A stretch of DNA of 64,000 nucleotides from Cellulomonas cellasea (lineage in GTDB: Bacteria; Actinomycetota; Actinomycetes; Actinomycetales; Cellulomonadaceae): positions 1-64,000 of the forward strand of contig NZ_BJLR01000025.1 in NCBI RefSeq assembly GCF_006538745.1. Reading direction: 5' to 3'. The notes below the pieces were generated by a model, which saw only the letters and a list, made by a program, of their open reading frames with translations, did no database searches and had not been told where the DNA came from. Every line of letters starts with the position of its first letter. The stretch's first letter is position 1. Positions 17,940 to 26,126 of this stretch are shown here, piece after piece. The translations under genes and the position numbers were made by a program.

Positions 17940-18899
17940 GTGACCACCACGACGGCCGCCCCGGTGGCCGCGGGCCCGGTCGCGCCCACGGCCGCCGCGC
18001 GGTCCCGCTCGCGCCGCAACCTGCGCTCCGCCCTGCTGTTCCTGAGCCCGTGGATCCTCGGGTTCCTGATCTTCACGCTGTGGCCGGTGCTGTACTCGGC
18101 GTACCTGTCGCTGACCGACTACGACGTGATCAACGACCCGCAGTTCATCGGGCTCGAGAACTACCGCGCCATGGCGACGGACCCGAAGATCGCGCTCGCG
18201 CTGACGAATACGGTCGTCTACACCGTGCTCGCGGTCCCGCTGCACGTCGCGGGCGCGCTCGGGCTCGCGCTGCTGCTCGAGCGGGCCGGGCGGTCCTCCG
18301 GGTTCTTCCGCACCGCGTTCTTCCTGCCCAAGATGACCCCGCCCGTCGCGGTCGGGGTGCTCGTGCTGCTGCTGTTCAACGGGCAGAACGGCCTCGTCAA
18401 CGAGGCGCTCGGCGCGGTCGGGATCCAGGGTCCGTACTGGACCACGGACCAGACGTGGATCAAGCCGGCGCTCGTGCTCATGAGCATGTGGACGATCGGG
18501 TCGACCGTGATCATCCTGCTCGCGGCGCTGCGCCAGGTGCCGTCCGAGCTGTACGACGCGGCCCGGGTCGACGGCGCCGGGTTCTGGCGGCGGACGTTCG
18601 CGGTCACCGTGCCGATGATCTCCGGGACGATCTTCTTCGTCGTCGTGGTCAACACGATCGCCGCGTTCCAGATGTTCACCGAGGCGTACACGGCGTTCTT
18701 CGGCTCCGGGAACACCACCTACGCCAACGAGGCCGCGCTGTTCTACGTCATCTACCTGTTCCAGCAGGGCTTCGAGAACCTCAACATGGGGTACGCCTCG
18801 GCGATGGCGTGGCTGCTGTTCGTGATCATCCTCGCGGTGACCCTCGTGCAGCTCGCGGTCTCGAAGCGGGTCGTCTACTACGAGGGGGACCAGAAGTGA
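17940..18899 (+). CDS. Sugar ABC transporter permease (MalF type)
   Basis: A 319-residue inner permease with six predicted membrane segments, the first at about 35-55 (LLFLSPWILGFLIFTLWPVL). The EAA loop that docks the ATPase is ELYDAARVDGAGFWRRTFAV. The GTG start lies 1 base after the binding-protein stop. It pairs with the following permease to form the translocation pore for an unidentified carbohydrate. Confidence 0.92.
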   Translation: MTTTTAAPVAAGPVAPTAAARSRSRRNLRSALLFLSPWILGFLIFTLWPVLYSAYLSLTDYDVINDPQFIGLENYRAMATDPKIALALTNTVVYTVLAVPLHVAGALGLALLLERAGRSSGFFRTAFFLPKMTPPVAVGVLVLLLFNGQNGLVNEALGAVGIQGPYWTTDQTWIKPALVLMSMWTIGSTVIILLAALRQVPSELYDAARVDGAGFWRRTFAVTVPMISGTIFFVVVVNTIAAFQMFTEAYTAFFGSGNTTYANEAALFYVIYLFQQGFENLNMGYASAMAWLLFVIILAVTLVQLAVSKRVVYYEGDQK

Positions 18900-19726
18900 C
18901 CCGCCGCGTGGGACGCCCGCTCATCCTGGCGGCGCTCGTCGCCGCGACCGTCGTGTTCGTCTACCCGTTCGTCTGGCTCGTCAGCGCGTCGTTCAAGCCG
19001 CGCGGGGAGGTCTTCGACAACCGGCTCGTCCCGGAGACGTTCACGCTCGACAACTACGTGCAGGTGTGGCGCGAGGTGCCGATGGCCCAGTGGCTCGGCA
19101 ACACCACGCTCGTCACGGTCCTCGCGGGGATCACCGTGACCCTGTCCAGCGCCGCCGTCGCGTGGGGGTTCGCGTACTTCCGGTTCCGGGGGCGCGGGCT
19201 GCTGTTCGGGCTCGTGCTCGCCACTATGATGCTGCCCGGCGCGGTCACGCTCATCCCGACGTACCTGATCTGGAAGGAGCTCGGGTTCGTCGGGACGCTC
19301 ACCCCGCTGTGGGCGGGGAACCTGTTCGGCAGCGCGTTCTACATCTTCCTGATCCGGCAGTTCTTCCTCGGGCTGCCCCGGGAGCTGTTCGAGGCGGCGC
19401 AGCTCGACGGCGCCGGGAACTGGACGATCTTCCGCGCCATCGCCCTGCCGCTCGCGCGCCCCGCGCTCGTGCTGACCCTGCTGTTCGAGACGCAGGCCGC
19501 GTGGACGGACCTCATGCGGCCCCTGATCTACGTGCAGGACACGGACAAGTTCACGGTCCCGCGCGGGCTCAAGGCGCTGCTCGACCAGTACGGGTTCGGC
19601 GGGGAGTGGCACTGGGAGATCGTCGTGACCGCCTCGGTCATCGCGACGCTGCCGATGATCCTGCTGTTCTTCGCCGGGCAGCGGCACTTCGTGCAGGGCA
19701 TCGCCACGACCGGCTCGAAGGGCTGA
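18896..19726 (+). CDS. Sugar ABC transporter permease (MalG type)
   Basis: A 276-residue permease with about six membrane segments and the EAA-loop ELFEAAQLDGAGNWTIFRAI. The GTG at 18896 forms a GTGA overlap with the upstream permease stop and is preceded by GAGGGGG. It is the last gene of the importer operon; a strong hairpin follows. Confidence 0.92.
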   Translation: MTRRVGRPLILAALVAATVVFVYPFVWLVSASFKPRGEVFDNRLVPETFTLDNYVQVWREVPMAQWLGNTTLVTVLAGITVTLSSAAVAWGFAYFRFRGRGLLFGLVLATMMLPGAVTLIPTYLIWKELGFVGTLTPLWAGNLFGSAFYIFLIRQFFLGLPRELFEAAQLDGAGNWTIFRAIALPLARPALVLTLLFETQAAWTDLMRPLIYVQDTDKFTVPRGLKALLDQYGFGGEWHWEIVVTASVIATLPMILLFFAGQRHFVQGIATTGSKG

Positions 19727-19730
19727 GCCC

Positions 19731-19764
19731 ACCGGCAGGTCCGGCGCCCGCCGGGCCTGCCGGT
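19731..19764 (+). terminator. Terminator of sugar importer operon
   Basis: A stem formed by ACCGGCAGG (19731-19739) and CCTGCCGGT (19756-19764), extended inward by CCGGC/GCCGG pairing, starts 5 bases after the permease stop. Confidence 0.7.
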
Positions 19765-19777
19765 CCCGCGCGTGCCG

Positions 19778-19828
19778 CGGACGGCGCGCCCGGGCCGCCC
19801 ACGGCACGCCCGGTCGGGGCGCCGTCCG
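19778..19828 (-). terminator. Terminator of the zinc-motif SDR gene
   Basis: A 10-bp inverted repeat, CGGACGGCGC (19778-19787) with GCGCCGTCCG (19819-19828), has further GC-rich pairing inside and lies 21 bases beyond the minus-strand SDR stop. Confidence 0.55.
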
Positions 19829-19849
19829 GTCAGCGACGCCGGGCGCCGG

Positions 19850-21430
19850 TCACCACGCGGAGCGCGCGTAGTCCTTGAGGAAGCACCCGAACAGGTCCTC
19901 GCCCGCCTCGCCGCGCACGATCGGGTCGTACACGCGCGCGGCGCCGTCGACCAGATCGAGCGGGGCGTGGAAGCCCTCCTCGGCGAGGCGCACCTTCGTC
20001 GGGTGCGGGCGCTCGTCGGTGATCCACCCCGTGTCGACCGCGGTCATGAGGATGCCGTCGCTCGCGAGCTCCGCCGCGCTCGTGCGCGTGAGCATGTTCA
20101 GCGCGGCCTTCGCCATGTTCGTGTGCGGGTGCCCCGGGCCCTTGTAGCCGCGCGAGAACACGCCCTCCATCGCCGAGACGTTCACCACGTACGTGCGCCG
20201 GGCGCTCGCGGCCCGCATCGCAGGGCGCAGGCGGCTGACGAGGATGAACGGCGCCGTCTGGTTGCAGAGCTGGACCTCGAGCAGCTCCATGGGGTCGACC
20301 TCGTCGACCGTCGCGACCCAGCTGTTGGTGTCGTGGGTGTCCGGGACGAGACCGCCCGCGTCGATCGACGTGCCCGCGACGAGCCGCTCGAGCGACGCCG
20401 CGTGCGCCGTGAGGGCCTGCGCGGTGAGCGCGTCCGCGTCGGCCGCGGCGAGCGCGAGCGTCGGGCTGGTGAGCTCGCTGACCGCGCCGGCGAGCGCGCG
20501 CGGGTGGGCGTCGCTCGTGTGCCCGAACGTGCGGATCGCCGGCAGCGGGCCCGCGGGCAGCGGCGCGAGCTCGGCGTCTGCGAGGCGCGAGTAGGCCCCG
20601 GGGGAGCGACGCACGGTCTGCGCGGCGTTGTTGATCAGGACGTCGAGCGGCCCGGCGGCGGCGACCGAGTCGGCGAGCGCGACGACCTGGGCGGGGTCGC
20701 GCAGGTCGATCCCGACGATCTCGAGCCGGTGGAGCCAGTCCGCGGCGTCGGGCATCGCGGCGAAGCGCCGGGCCGCGTCGCGCGGGAACCGGGTCGTGAT
20801 CGTGGTGTGCGCGCCGTCGCGCAGGAGCCGCAGCGCGATGTACATCCCGATCTTCGCCCGCCCGCCCGTCAGGAGCGCCCGCCGACCCGTCAGGTCGGTG
20901 CGGGCGTCCCGCTTGGCGTGGTTGAGCGCCGCGCACGACGGGCACAGCTGGTGGTAGAACGCGTCGACCTCGCTGTACAGCTCCTTGCAGATGTAGCAGG
21001 GCCGGGCCTTGAGCAGCGTCCCCGCGGTCGCGCCCCGCACGTTCGACACGAGCGGGATGCCGAGGGTCTCGTCGTCGATGCGCCCGGGGCTGCCGGTCGC
21101 GGTCGCGGCGACGACGGCCCGGTCCGCGGCGCTGATCGCGGCGCGCTTCTGGGTGCGTCGCTGCTTCTTCACGGCCTTGAACAGCCCCGAGGTCGCGCGC
21201 CGGGCGACCGCGTGCTGGGGGTGGTCGTGGGGGAGGGCGACGAGCTGGTCGACGACGCGCAGGAACGTGGCGAGGTCCGCGTCGTCGACGCCGGGGGCGT
21301 GCTCGGCCTGCTCGGTCCGCTCGTCCTGCTCCGCCGGGTCGGCCTGCTCGATCGCGTCGACCCCCGGGGCGTGCTCCTGCGGGGTGGGCGGGGCCTGCTC
21401 GCGCGCGTCGCGGCTCTCAGTGACGGTCAT
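19850..21430 (-). CDS. SDR oxidoreductase with N-terminal four-cysteine motif
   Basis: A 526-residue protein. Residues 1 to about 55 are acidic and low complexity; about 145-175 hold a CxxC...CxxC metal-binding motif (CYICKELYSEVDAFYHQLCP then SC); the rest is an SDR with TGGRAKIGMYIA, NNAAQT and the catalytic-type YKG/NMAK region late in the chain, with an insertion of about 100 residues between them. This architecture occurs in other actinobacteria but the substrate is unknown. The paired cysteines suggest structural zinc. The ATG at 21430 is preceded by GGAAGAG. It is convergent with the sugar importer. Confidence 0.82.
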   Translation of the reverse strand: MTVTESRDAREQAPPTPQEHAPGVDAIEQADPAEQDERTEQAEHAPGVDDADLATFLRVVDQLVALPHDHPQHAVARRATSGLFKAVKKQRRTQKRAAISAADRAVVAATATGSPGRIDDETLGIPLVSNVRGATAGTLLKARPCYICKELYSEVDAFYHQLCPSCAALNHAKRDARTDLTGRRALLTGGRAKIGMYIALRLLRDGAHTTITTRFPRDAARRFAAMPDAADWLHRLEIVGIDLRDPAQVVALADSVAAAGPLDVLINNAAQTVRRSPGAYSRLADAELAPLPAGPLPAIRTFGHTSDAHPRALAGAVSELTSPTLALAAADADALTAQALTAHAASLERLVAGTSIDAGGLVPDTHDTNSWVATVDEVDPMELLEVQLCNQTAPFILVSRLRPAMRAASARRTYVVNVSAMEGVFSRGYKGPGHPHTNMAKAALNMLTRTSAAELASDGILMTAVDTGWITDERPHPTKVRLAEEGFHAPLDLVDGAARVYDPIVRGEAGEDLFGCFLKDYARSAW

Positions 21431-21588
21431 GTGGCTCTTCCATCTCTGCCGCCCCGGCGGACGACGGGCCTCCTGCGGGGCCTCGTCCTCACGGGCACAC
21501 GCGGGCGCGAGGTGCGCGCCAACCGCTCAGCGTACCGGCGACGCGGCCGATCACCGGGGTGACGTTCACCGCATCTCCCTGCCGCTCC

Positions 21589-21679
21589 CCGCCCGGTGCA
21601 CCGGTGCCCGGGCGGTGTCGATGCACACCGCGTGTGCGTCATCGCGTGGCTGCTTCCACCGCTTCTGCGGTGATATCGT
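21589..21679 (+). promoter_or_regulatory. Candidate mod operon promoter with inverted repeat
   Basis: CCGCCCGG (21589-21596) and CCGGGCGG (21608-21615) form an inverted repeat. A -10-like TATCGT at 21674-21679 lies only 7 bases before the GTG of the regulator gene, and no ribosome-binding site is visible, suggesting a leaderless transcript. The operator role of the repeat is inference. Confidence 0.4.
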
Positions 21680-21686
21680 CCGGGTC

Positions 21687-22091
21687 GTGACGCACTTTCG
21701 GATCGCCGAGGCCGCGACCCTGCTCGGGGTGAGCGACGACACCGTCCGCCGGTGGGTCGACTCGGGCCTCCTGCGCGCCGGCTGGGACAGCGCCGGGCGC
21801 CGGCTCATCGACGGCGCCGACCTCGCCGCCCGTGCCGTGCAGAACGCCCGCACGCCCGACGACCCCGGTGCGGGCACCAGCTCGGCGCGCAACCGGTTCG
21901 TCGGGCTCGTCACCGCGATCACCGCGGACACCGTGATAGCGCAGGTCGAGCTGCAGTGCGGCCCCCACCGGGTCGTGTCGCTCATGTCGAGCGAGGCCGT
22001 GCGCGAGCTCGGGCTGCACGTGGGGGCGCTCGCGGTCGCGGTGGTCAAGGCGACGACGGTCGTGGTCGAGACGCCGGACACGCGGCGGTGA
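21687..22091 (+). CDS. Molybdate-type regulator: HTH plus TOBE/Mop domain
   Basis: A 134-residue protein. Residues 1-50 are an excisionase/MerR-type helix-turn-helix (RIAEAATLLGVSDDTVRRWV); about 67-130 are a TOBE/Mop domain (SARNRFVGLVTAI), a fold that binds molybdate. The combination, and a GTGA overlap with modA, argue for a molybdate-sensing regulator of the operon, functionally like ModE but with a different DNA-binding domain. The GTG start at 21687 lacks a ribosome-binding site. Confidence 0.85.
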   Translation: MTHFRIAEAATLLGVSDDTVRRWVDSGLLRAGWDSAGRRLIDGADLAARAVQNARTPDDPGAGTSSARNRFVGLVTAITADTVIAQVELQCGPHRVVSLMSSEAVRELGLHVGALAVAVVKATTVVVETPDTRR

Positions 22092-22927
22092 GCACGGTGC
22101 CGCTCCGCCTCCCGTGGTCGAGTGCGCGGACCGCGCCGGGGGCTGGGCCACGACGGGCACCCGGCGGCGGGCAGAGGTGCCGCGTGGTGCTCGTGCTGGC
22201 CGCCGGGGCGGGGCTGGTGCTGGCGGCGTGCTCGCCCCCGACGACCGGCGCAGCTGACCCCGTACGGGTGCTCGCCGCGGCATCGCTGCACGCCCCGCTC
22301 GACGAGCTGCTCGCGGCGCACGCCGAGAGCACCGGCGGACCGGCGCCGCTCGTGACGTACGACGGGTCGGCCGCGCTGCTGACGCAGCTGCGCGAGGGCG
22401 CCGTCGCCGACGTCGTCGTGCTCGCGGACGCCGCGTCGACGTCGCAGGCGCAGGACGCCGGCCTGCTCGCGGGCCGCGCCGTCGAGGTCGCCGCGAACAC
22501 GCTGCGGATCGCCGTCGCCCCGGGGAACCCGCTCGCGGTCACGGGCCTGGCCGACCTCGCCCGCCCGGACGTGACGGTCGTGCTGTGCGCGCCGCCCGTG
22601 CCGTGCGGGGCGGCGACCCGCACGCTGCTCGCGGACACCGGCGTCGAGGTCCCGCGCGCGAGCGAGGAGCAGGCCGTCACCGCGGTCCTGGCGAAGGTCG
22701 TCTCGGGCGAGGCCGACGCCGGGGTCGTGTACGTCACGGACGTGCTCGGCGCGGGCGGCGCGGTCGAGGGGGTCGCGATCCCCGGTGCGGACCGGGCGCG
22801 CACCACGGTCAGCGCCGCGGTCGTGGCCGGTGCACCGCACCCGGACGAGGCGGGCGACCTCGTCGCGCTGCTCGGCTCGGCGGGCGCGCGCGTGGTCTTC
22901 GCCCGGCACGGCTTCGAGGCGCCGTGA
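22088..22927 (+). CDS. modA: Molybdate ABC transporter binding lipoprotein
   Basis: A 279-residue periplasmic-type binding protein. After a basic, Pro-rich N-terminus a hydrophobic stretch (VVLVLAAGAGLVLAACS) ends in lipobox LAAC. The mature part begins VRVLAAASLHAPLDELL and continues with VTYDGSAALLTQL and ADVVVLADA, the oxyanion-binding pattern of ModA. It captures molybdate or tungstate outside the membrane. The GTG start overlaps the regulator stop; a downstream GTG near 22184 could give a shorter signal peptide. Confidence 0.9.
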   Translation: MSTVPLRLPWSSARTAPGAGPRRAPGGGQRCRVVLVLAAGAGLVLAACSPPTTGAADPVRVLAAASLHAPLDELLAAHAESTGGPAPLVTYDGSAALLTQLREGAVADVVVLADAASTSQAQDAGLLAGRAVEVAANTLRIAVAPGNPLAVTGLADLARPDVTVVLCAPPVPCGAATRTLLADTGVEVPRASEEQAVTAVLAKVVSGEADAGVVYVTDVLGAGGAVEGVAIPGADRARTTVSAAVVAGAPHPDEAGDLVALLGSAGARVVFARHGFEAP

Positions 22928-23796
22928 CCGGGCCGGGGTCGCACGGCGGCCGGTCTCCCGTGGATGAGGGAGCCCGCCCGCGCACCGTCCCGCCGCGGCC
23001 GCTCGGTCCGCGCGTGCCCCGCGTCGTGACCCTCGCCGCGGGGGCCGGCCTCGCGCTGCTGGTCCTGCCGGTGCTCGCGCTGCTCGTGCGCGCCGACTGG
23101 GGGAGCGTCCCGGCGGCGGTCACCTCACCCGAGGCGCTCGCCGCCCTGGGCCTGTCCCTGCGCACCGGTGCCGCCGCGACGGCCCTGTGCGTCGTGCTCG
23201 GCTTCCCGCTCGCGGTGCTGCTCGCCCGCTCGCAGGGTCGCGCCGCGGACGTGGTGCGCGCGCTCGTGACGCTGCCGCTCGTGCTGCCCCCGACGGTCGG
23301 GGGGATCGCGCTGCTCTACCTGCTGGGTCGCCAGGGGCTCGTGGGCGAGCACCTCGACGCGCTGCTCGGGGTCCGGGTCCCGTTCACGATCGCCGCGGTG
23401 GTCCTCGCGCAGGCGTTCGTCGCGCTGCCGTTCCTCGTGCTCGCGGTCGAGGGGTCGCTGCGCACGCTCGGCACGGGGTACGAGACGGTCGCCGCGACCC
23501 TCGGGGCGGGCCGCTGGATGGTCCTGCGCCGGGTCACCCTCCCGCTCGCGGCCCCGGGCCTCGCGAGCGGGACGGTCCTGTGCTTCGCGCGGGCCCTCGG
23601 GGAGTTCGGGGCGACGGCGCTGTTCGCGGGGAACGTCCCGGGGGTCACTCGCACGATGCCGCTCGCGATCTACACCGCGTTCAACGGCGCGGGGGTGTCC
23701 CCGGACACCGCGGTCGCGCTGTCGCTGCTCCTCGTCGGGGCCGCGGTCGTGATCCTCGTCCTGGCGCGAGCGTGGCGACCGGGGGTGCGGGCATGA
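22924..23796 (+). CDS. modB: Molybdate ABC transporter permease
   Basis: A 290-residue permease with about six membrane segments. It shows LPLVLPPTVGGIALLYLLGR and FARALGEFGATALFAGN, the ModB signature, and an EAA loop (YETVAATLGAGRWMVLRRV). The GTG at 22924 overlaps the modA stop (GTGA). The cytoplasmic N-terminus of about 35 residues is Pro/Arg-rich. Confidence 0.93.
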   Translation: MTGPGSHGGRSPVDEGARPRTVPPRPLGPRVPRVVTLAAGAGLALLVLPVLALLVRADWGSVPAAVTSPEALAALGLSLRTGAAATALCVVLGFPLAVLLARSQGRAADVVRALVTLPLVLPPTVGGIALLYLLGRQGLVGEHLDALLGVRVPFTIAAVVLAQAFVALPFLVLAVEGSLRTLGTGYETVAATLGAGRWMVLRRVTLPLAAPGLASGTVLCFARALGEFGATALFAGNVPGVTRTMPLAIYTAFNGAGVSPDTAVALSLLLVGAAVVILVLARAWRPGVRA

Positions 23797-24998
23797 GGTT
23801 CCCGCGCCGCCGCGCCGGGGGTGCACGACACGAATGGGGTCCCGGTCCGGGCGGGGGTGCCGGTCCGGGCGGCGGGGCCGCTGCCGCCGGCGTCACGGTG
23901 CCCGGGCGCCGGCTGCAGGCCGACGTGCGCGTGCACCGGGCCGCGCGCCAGGGGACCGCGGCGTTCACGCTCGACGTGCAGCTCGACGTCGGCGCCGGGG
24001 AGGTCCTCGCCGTCGTGGGCCCCAACGGGGCGGGCAAGTCGACGCTGCTCGCGGTCCTGGCCGGGCTCCTGCGCCCGAGCGGAGGGACCGTGCACCTCGC
24101 GGGACGGGCGCTGACCCACGTGGACCCCGCCGGCCGCGTCCACGCCGCGGTTCCCCCCGAGCAGCGCGGCGTCGGCCTGCTCGGCCAGGACCCGCGGCTG
24201 TTCCCGCACCTGACCGCCCTGGAGAACGTCGCCTTCGGGCCCCGCGCCCGCGGCGCCCGCCCCGCCCACGCGCGTGCCGACGCCGCCGCCTGGCTCGACG
24301 CCGTCGGGCTGCCCGACCTCGCCGCGCACCGCCCCGCCGAGCTCTCGGGCGGGCAGCGCCAGCGGGTCGCCCTCGCCCGCGCCCTCGCCGCACGCCCGCA
24401 CGCGCTCCTGCTCGACGAACCCGTCGCCGCCCTCGACGCCGCCCACGCCCCCCTCGTGCGCCAGCTCCTGCGCGAGCAGGTCGCCCGCACGGGGACCACG
24501 ACCGTCCTGGTGACCCACGACGTGCTCGACGCGGTCGTCCTCGCCGACCGGGTCCTCGTCCTCGACGCGGGCCGCGCCGTCCACCACGGCCCGACCGGCG
24601 CCGTGCTCGCCGCCCCGCGCGACCCGTTCACCGCGGCGCTCGCGGGCGTCAACCTCGTCGTCGGCACCGGGGAGCGGGGCGCCGTGCGTGCCGCGGACGG
24701 CCGGCTGCTGCGCGGGACGGACCCCGTGCCCGACGGCGTCGCGGCGGCCGCCGTGTTCGCCCCCGCGGCGGTGTCCGTGCACACTGAGGAGCCCGTGCAC
24801 GCCAGCCCGCGCAACGTGTGGCCGACGACGGTGGTCGCGCTCGAGCCGCGCGGCGCCGCCGTGGGGGTCCGCACGAGCGGGCGGCCCGAGGTCGTCGCGG
24901 ACGTCACGCCCGCGTCGGTCGCCGAGCTCGGCCTGCGCCCCGGGGTTCCGGTGTGGCTGTCCGTCAAGGCGACCGAGGTCGGCGTGCACCTGCGCTGA
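23793..24998 (+). CDS. modC: Molybdate ABC transporter ATPase with C-terminal TOBE domain
   Basis: A 401-residue ATPase: Walker A GPNGAGKS, Q-loop LLGQDPRLFPHLTA, signature LSGGQRQR, Walker B LLLDEP and switch THD, then a TOBE/Mop region (about 310-401, SPRNVWPTTVVALEP). It energises ModB. The N-terminal 30 residues are Gly/Pro-rich and poorly conserved. The ATG overlaps modB by 4 bases. Its stop is 3 bases from the convergent pirin stop, with no room for a terminator between them. Confidence 0.93.
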   Translation: MRFPRRRAGGARHEWGPGPGGGAGPGGGAAAAGVTVPGRRLQADVRVHRAARQGTAAFTLDVQLDVGAGEVLAVVGPNGAGKSTLLAVLAGLLRPSGGTVHLAGRALTHVDPAGRVHAAVPPEQRGVGLLGQDPRLFPHLTALENVAFGPRARGARPAHARADAAAWLDAVGLPDLAAHRPAELSGGQRQRVALARALAARPHALLLDEPVAALDAAHAPLVRQLLREQVARTGTTTVLVTHDVLDAVVLADRVLVLDAGRAVHHGPTGAVLAAPRDPFTAALAGVNLVVGTGERGAVRAADGRLLRGTDPVPDGVAAAAVFAPAAVSVHTEEPVHASPRNVWPTTVVALEPRGAAVGVRTSGRPEVVADVTPASVAELGLRPGVPVWLSVKATEVGVHLR

Positions 24999-25001
24999 GG
25001 G

Positions 25002-25961
25002 TCAGTCCGCGCGACGCCGCCGCGGCGTCAGGTGCACGTTCGGCAGCTCGGGGGCCGGGATGCGCGCCCCGTCGTGCCCGTCGACCACCCCGAAGCGCTC
25101 CTCCCGCGCGTGCTCCCAGTCGTGCCGCGCCCGCGCGACCTCGTCGTGGCTGCGCCCCACGAAGTTCCACCACATGACGATCTCGTCCGCGAACGGCTCC
25201 CCGCCGAGCAGCAGGAACCGGCCCCCCGACCCGCTCGCGACCGCGAGCCGGTCCCGGCCCGCCCCCAGGTACAGCAACGGCCCCGGGGGGAGCACCGCCC
25301 CGTCGACGGTGACGTCACCCGCGAGGACCAGGACCGCGTGCTCGAAGTCCGGGCGCAGCCCCACCTGCGTGGTCGCACCGGGGGCGACCTCGACGTCGGC
25401 CCCGAGCAGGGCGGTGTGCACGACCGCCGCCGACCCCGCCCCGCCGAGCTCACCCACCAGCACCGTGGCCACCAGCCCGTCACCGCTCACCCGCGGCAGG
25501 TCCCGGTGCTGGGCGAACGCCGCCGGGCCGTCCGCGGCGCTCGCGGGCAGCGCGACCCACAGCTGCACGCCGTCGAGCATCGGGCCGTCCCCGAGCGACA
25601 TCTCCGAGTGGGCGATCCCGTGGCCCGCGGTCATGAGGTTGAGCTCCCCGGGCCGCACGACGACGTCGCTGCCCAGGCTGTCCCGGTGGTGGATCTCCCC
25701 GGTGAGCGGCCAGGTCACCGTCTGCAGCCCGGTGTGGGGGTGGGGGAGCACCCGCATGTCGGTGCGGTCGGGGCCGAACCGGTCCAGGAAGCACCACGCG
25801 CCGACGAGGGGCAGGTCCCGCTGCGGGAGCGTGCGACTCACGTGCATCGCCCGCAGCCCACCGAGCGGCACGTCCCGCGGCTCGAGGAGCCGGTGCACCG
25901 GCCCGCGCTGCAGCACGGGGTGGCACAGGGTCTCGTCGGGGCGCACGTCGAGGTTCGTCAC
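25002..25961 (-). CDS. Pirin family protein
   Basis: A 319-residue bicupin. The N-terminal cupin carries the pirin metal ligands in LPHPHTGLQTVTW, GEIHHRDSLG and HGIAHSEMS; the C-terminal half ends with FVGRSHDEVARAR, also typical. Some pirins are iron-dependent quercetinases, others modulate transcription or respiration; the sequence does not decide between these. The GTG at 25961 is the likely start, giving the ordinary family length. Confidence 0.9.
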   Translation of the reverse strand: MTNLDVRPDETLCHPVLQRGPVHRLLEPRDVPLGGLRAMHVSRTLPQRDLPLVGAWCFLDRFGPDRTDMRVLPHPHTGLQTVTWPLTGEIHHRDSLGSDVVVRPGELNLMTAGHGIAHSEMSLGDGPMLDGVQLWVALPASAADGPAAFAQHRDLPRVSGDGLVATVLVGELGGAGSAAVVHTALLGADVEVAPGATTQVGLRPDFEHAVLVLAGDVTVDGAVLPPGPLLYLGAGRDRLAVASGSGGRFLLLGGEPFADEIVMWWNFVGRSHDEVARARHDWEHAREERFGVVDGHDGARIPAPELPNVHLTPRRRRAD

Positions 25962-26037
25962 GCCCCCACTGTCTCAGGCGCGCGCCCACCGCGGCAGGCG
26001 TCACGCCCTGCCGGGGTGACGCCCCCCACACGCACGC

Positions 26038-26067
26038 CGGCCCGCCCCGGAGGTCCGGGACGGGCCG
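26038..26067 (-). terminator. Terminator downstream of GH74 gene
   Basis: A 13-bp stem with one mismatch, CGGCCCGCCCCGG (26038-26050) with CCGGGACGGGCCG (26055-26067), and a 4-base loop lie 60 bases beyond the GH74 stop. Confidence 0.65.
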
Positions 26068-26126
26068 ACGTGCTCCGCCGAGATCGGGCCCCGCGCGCCG
26101 CGACGGCGGTGCGCGCCGGGGTCAGC

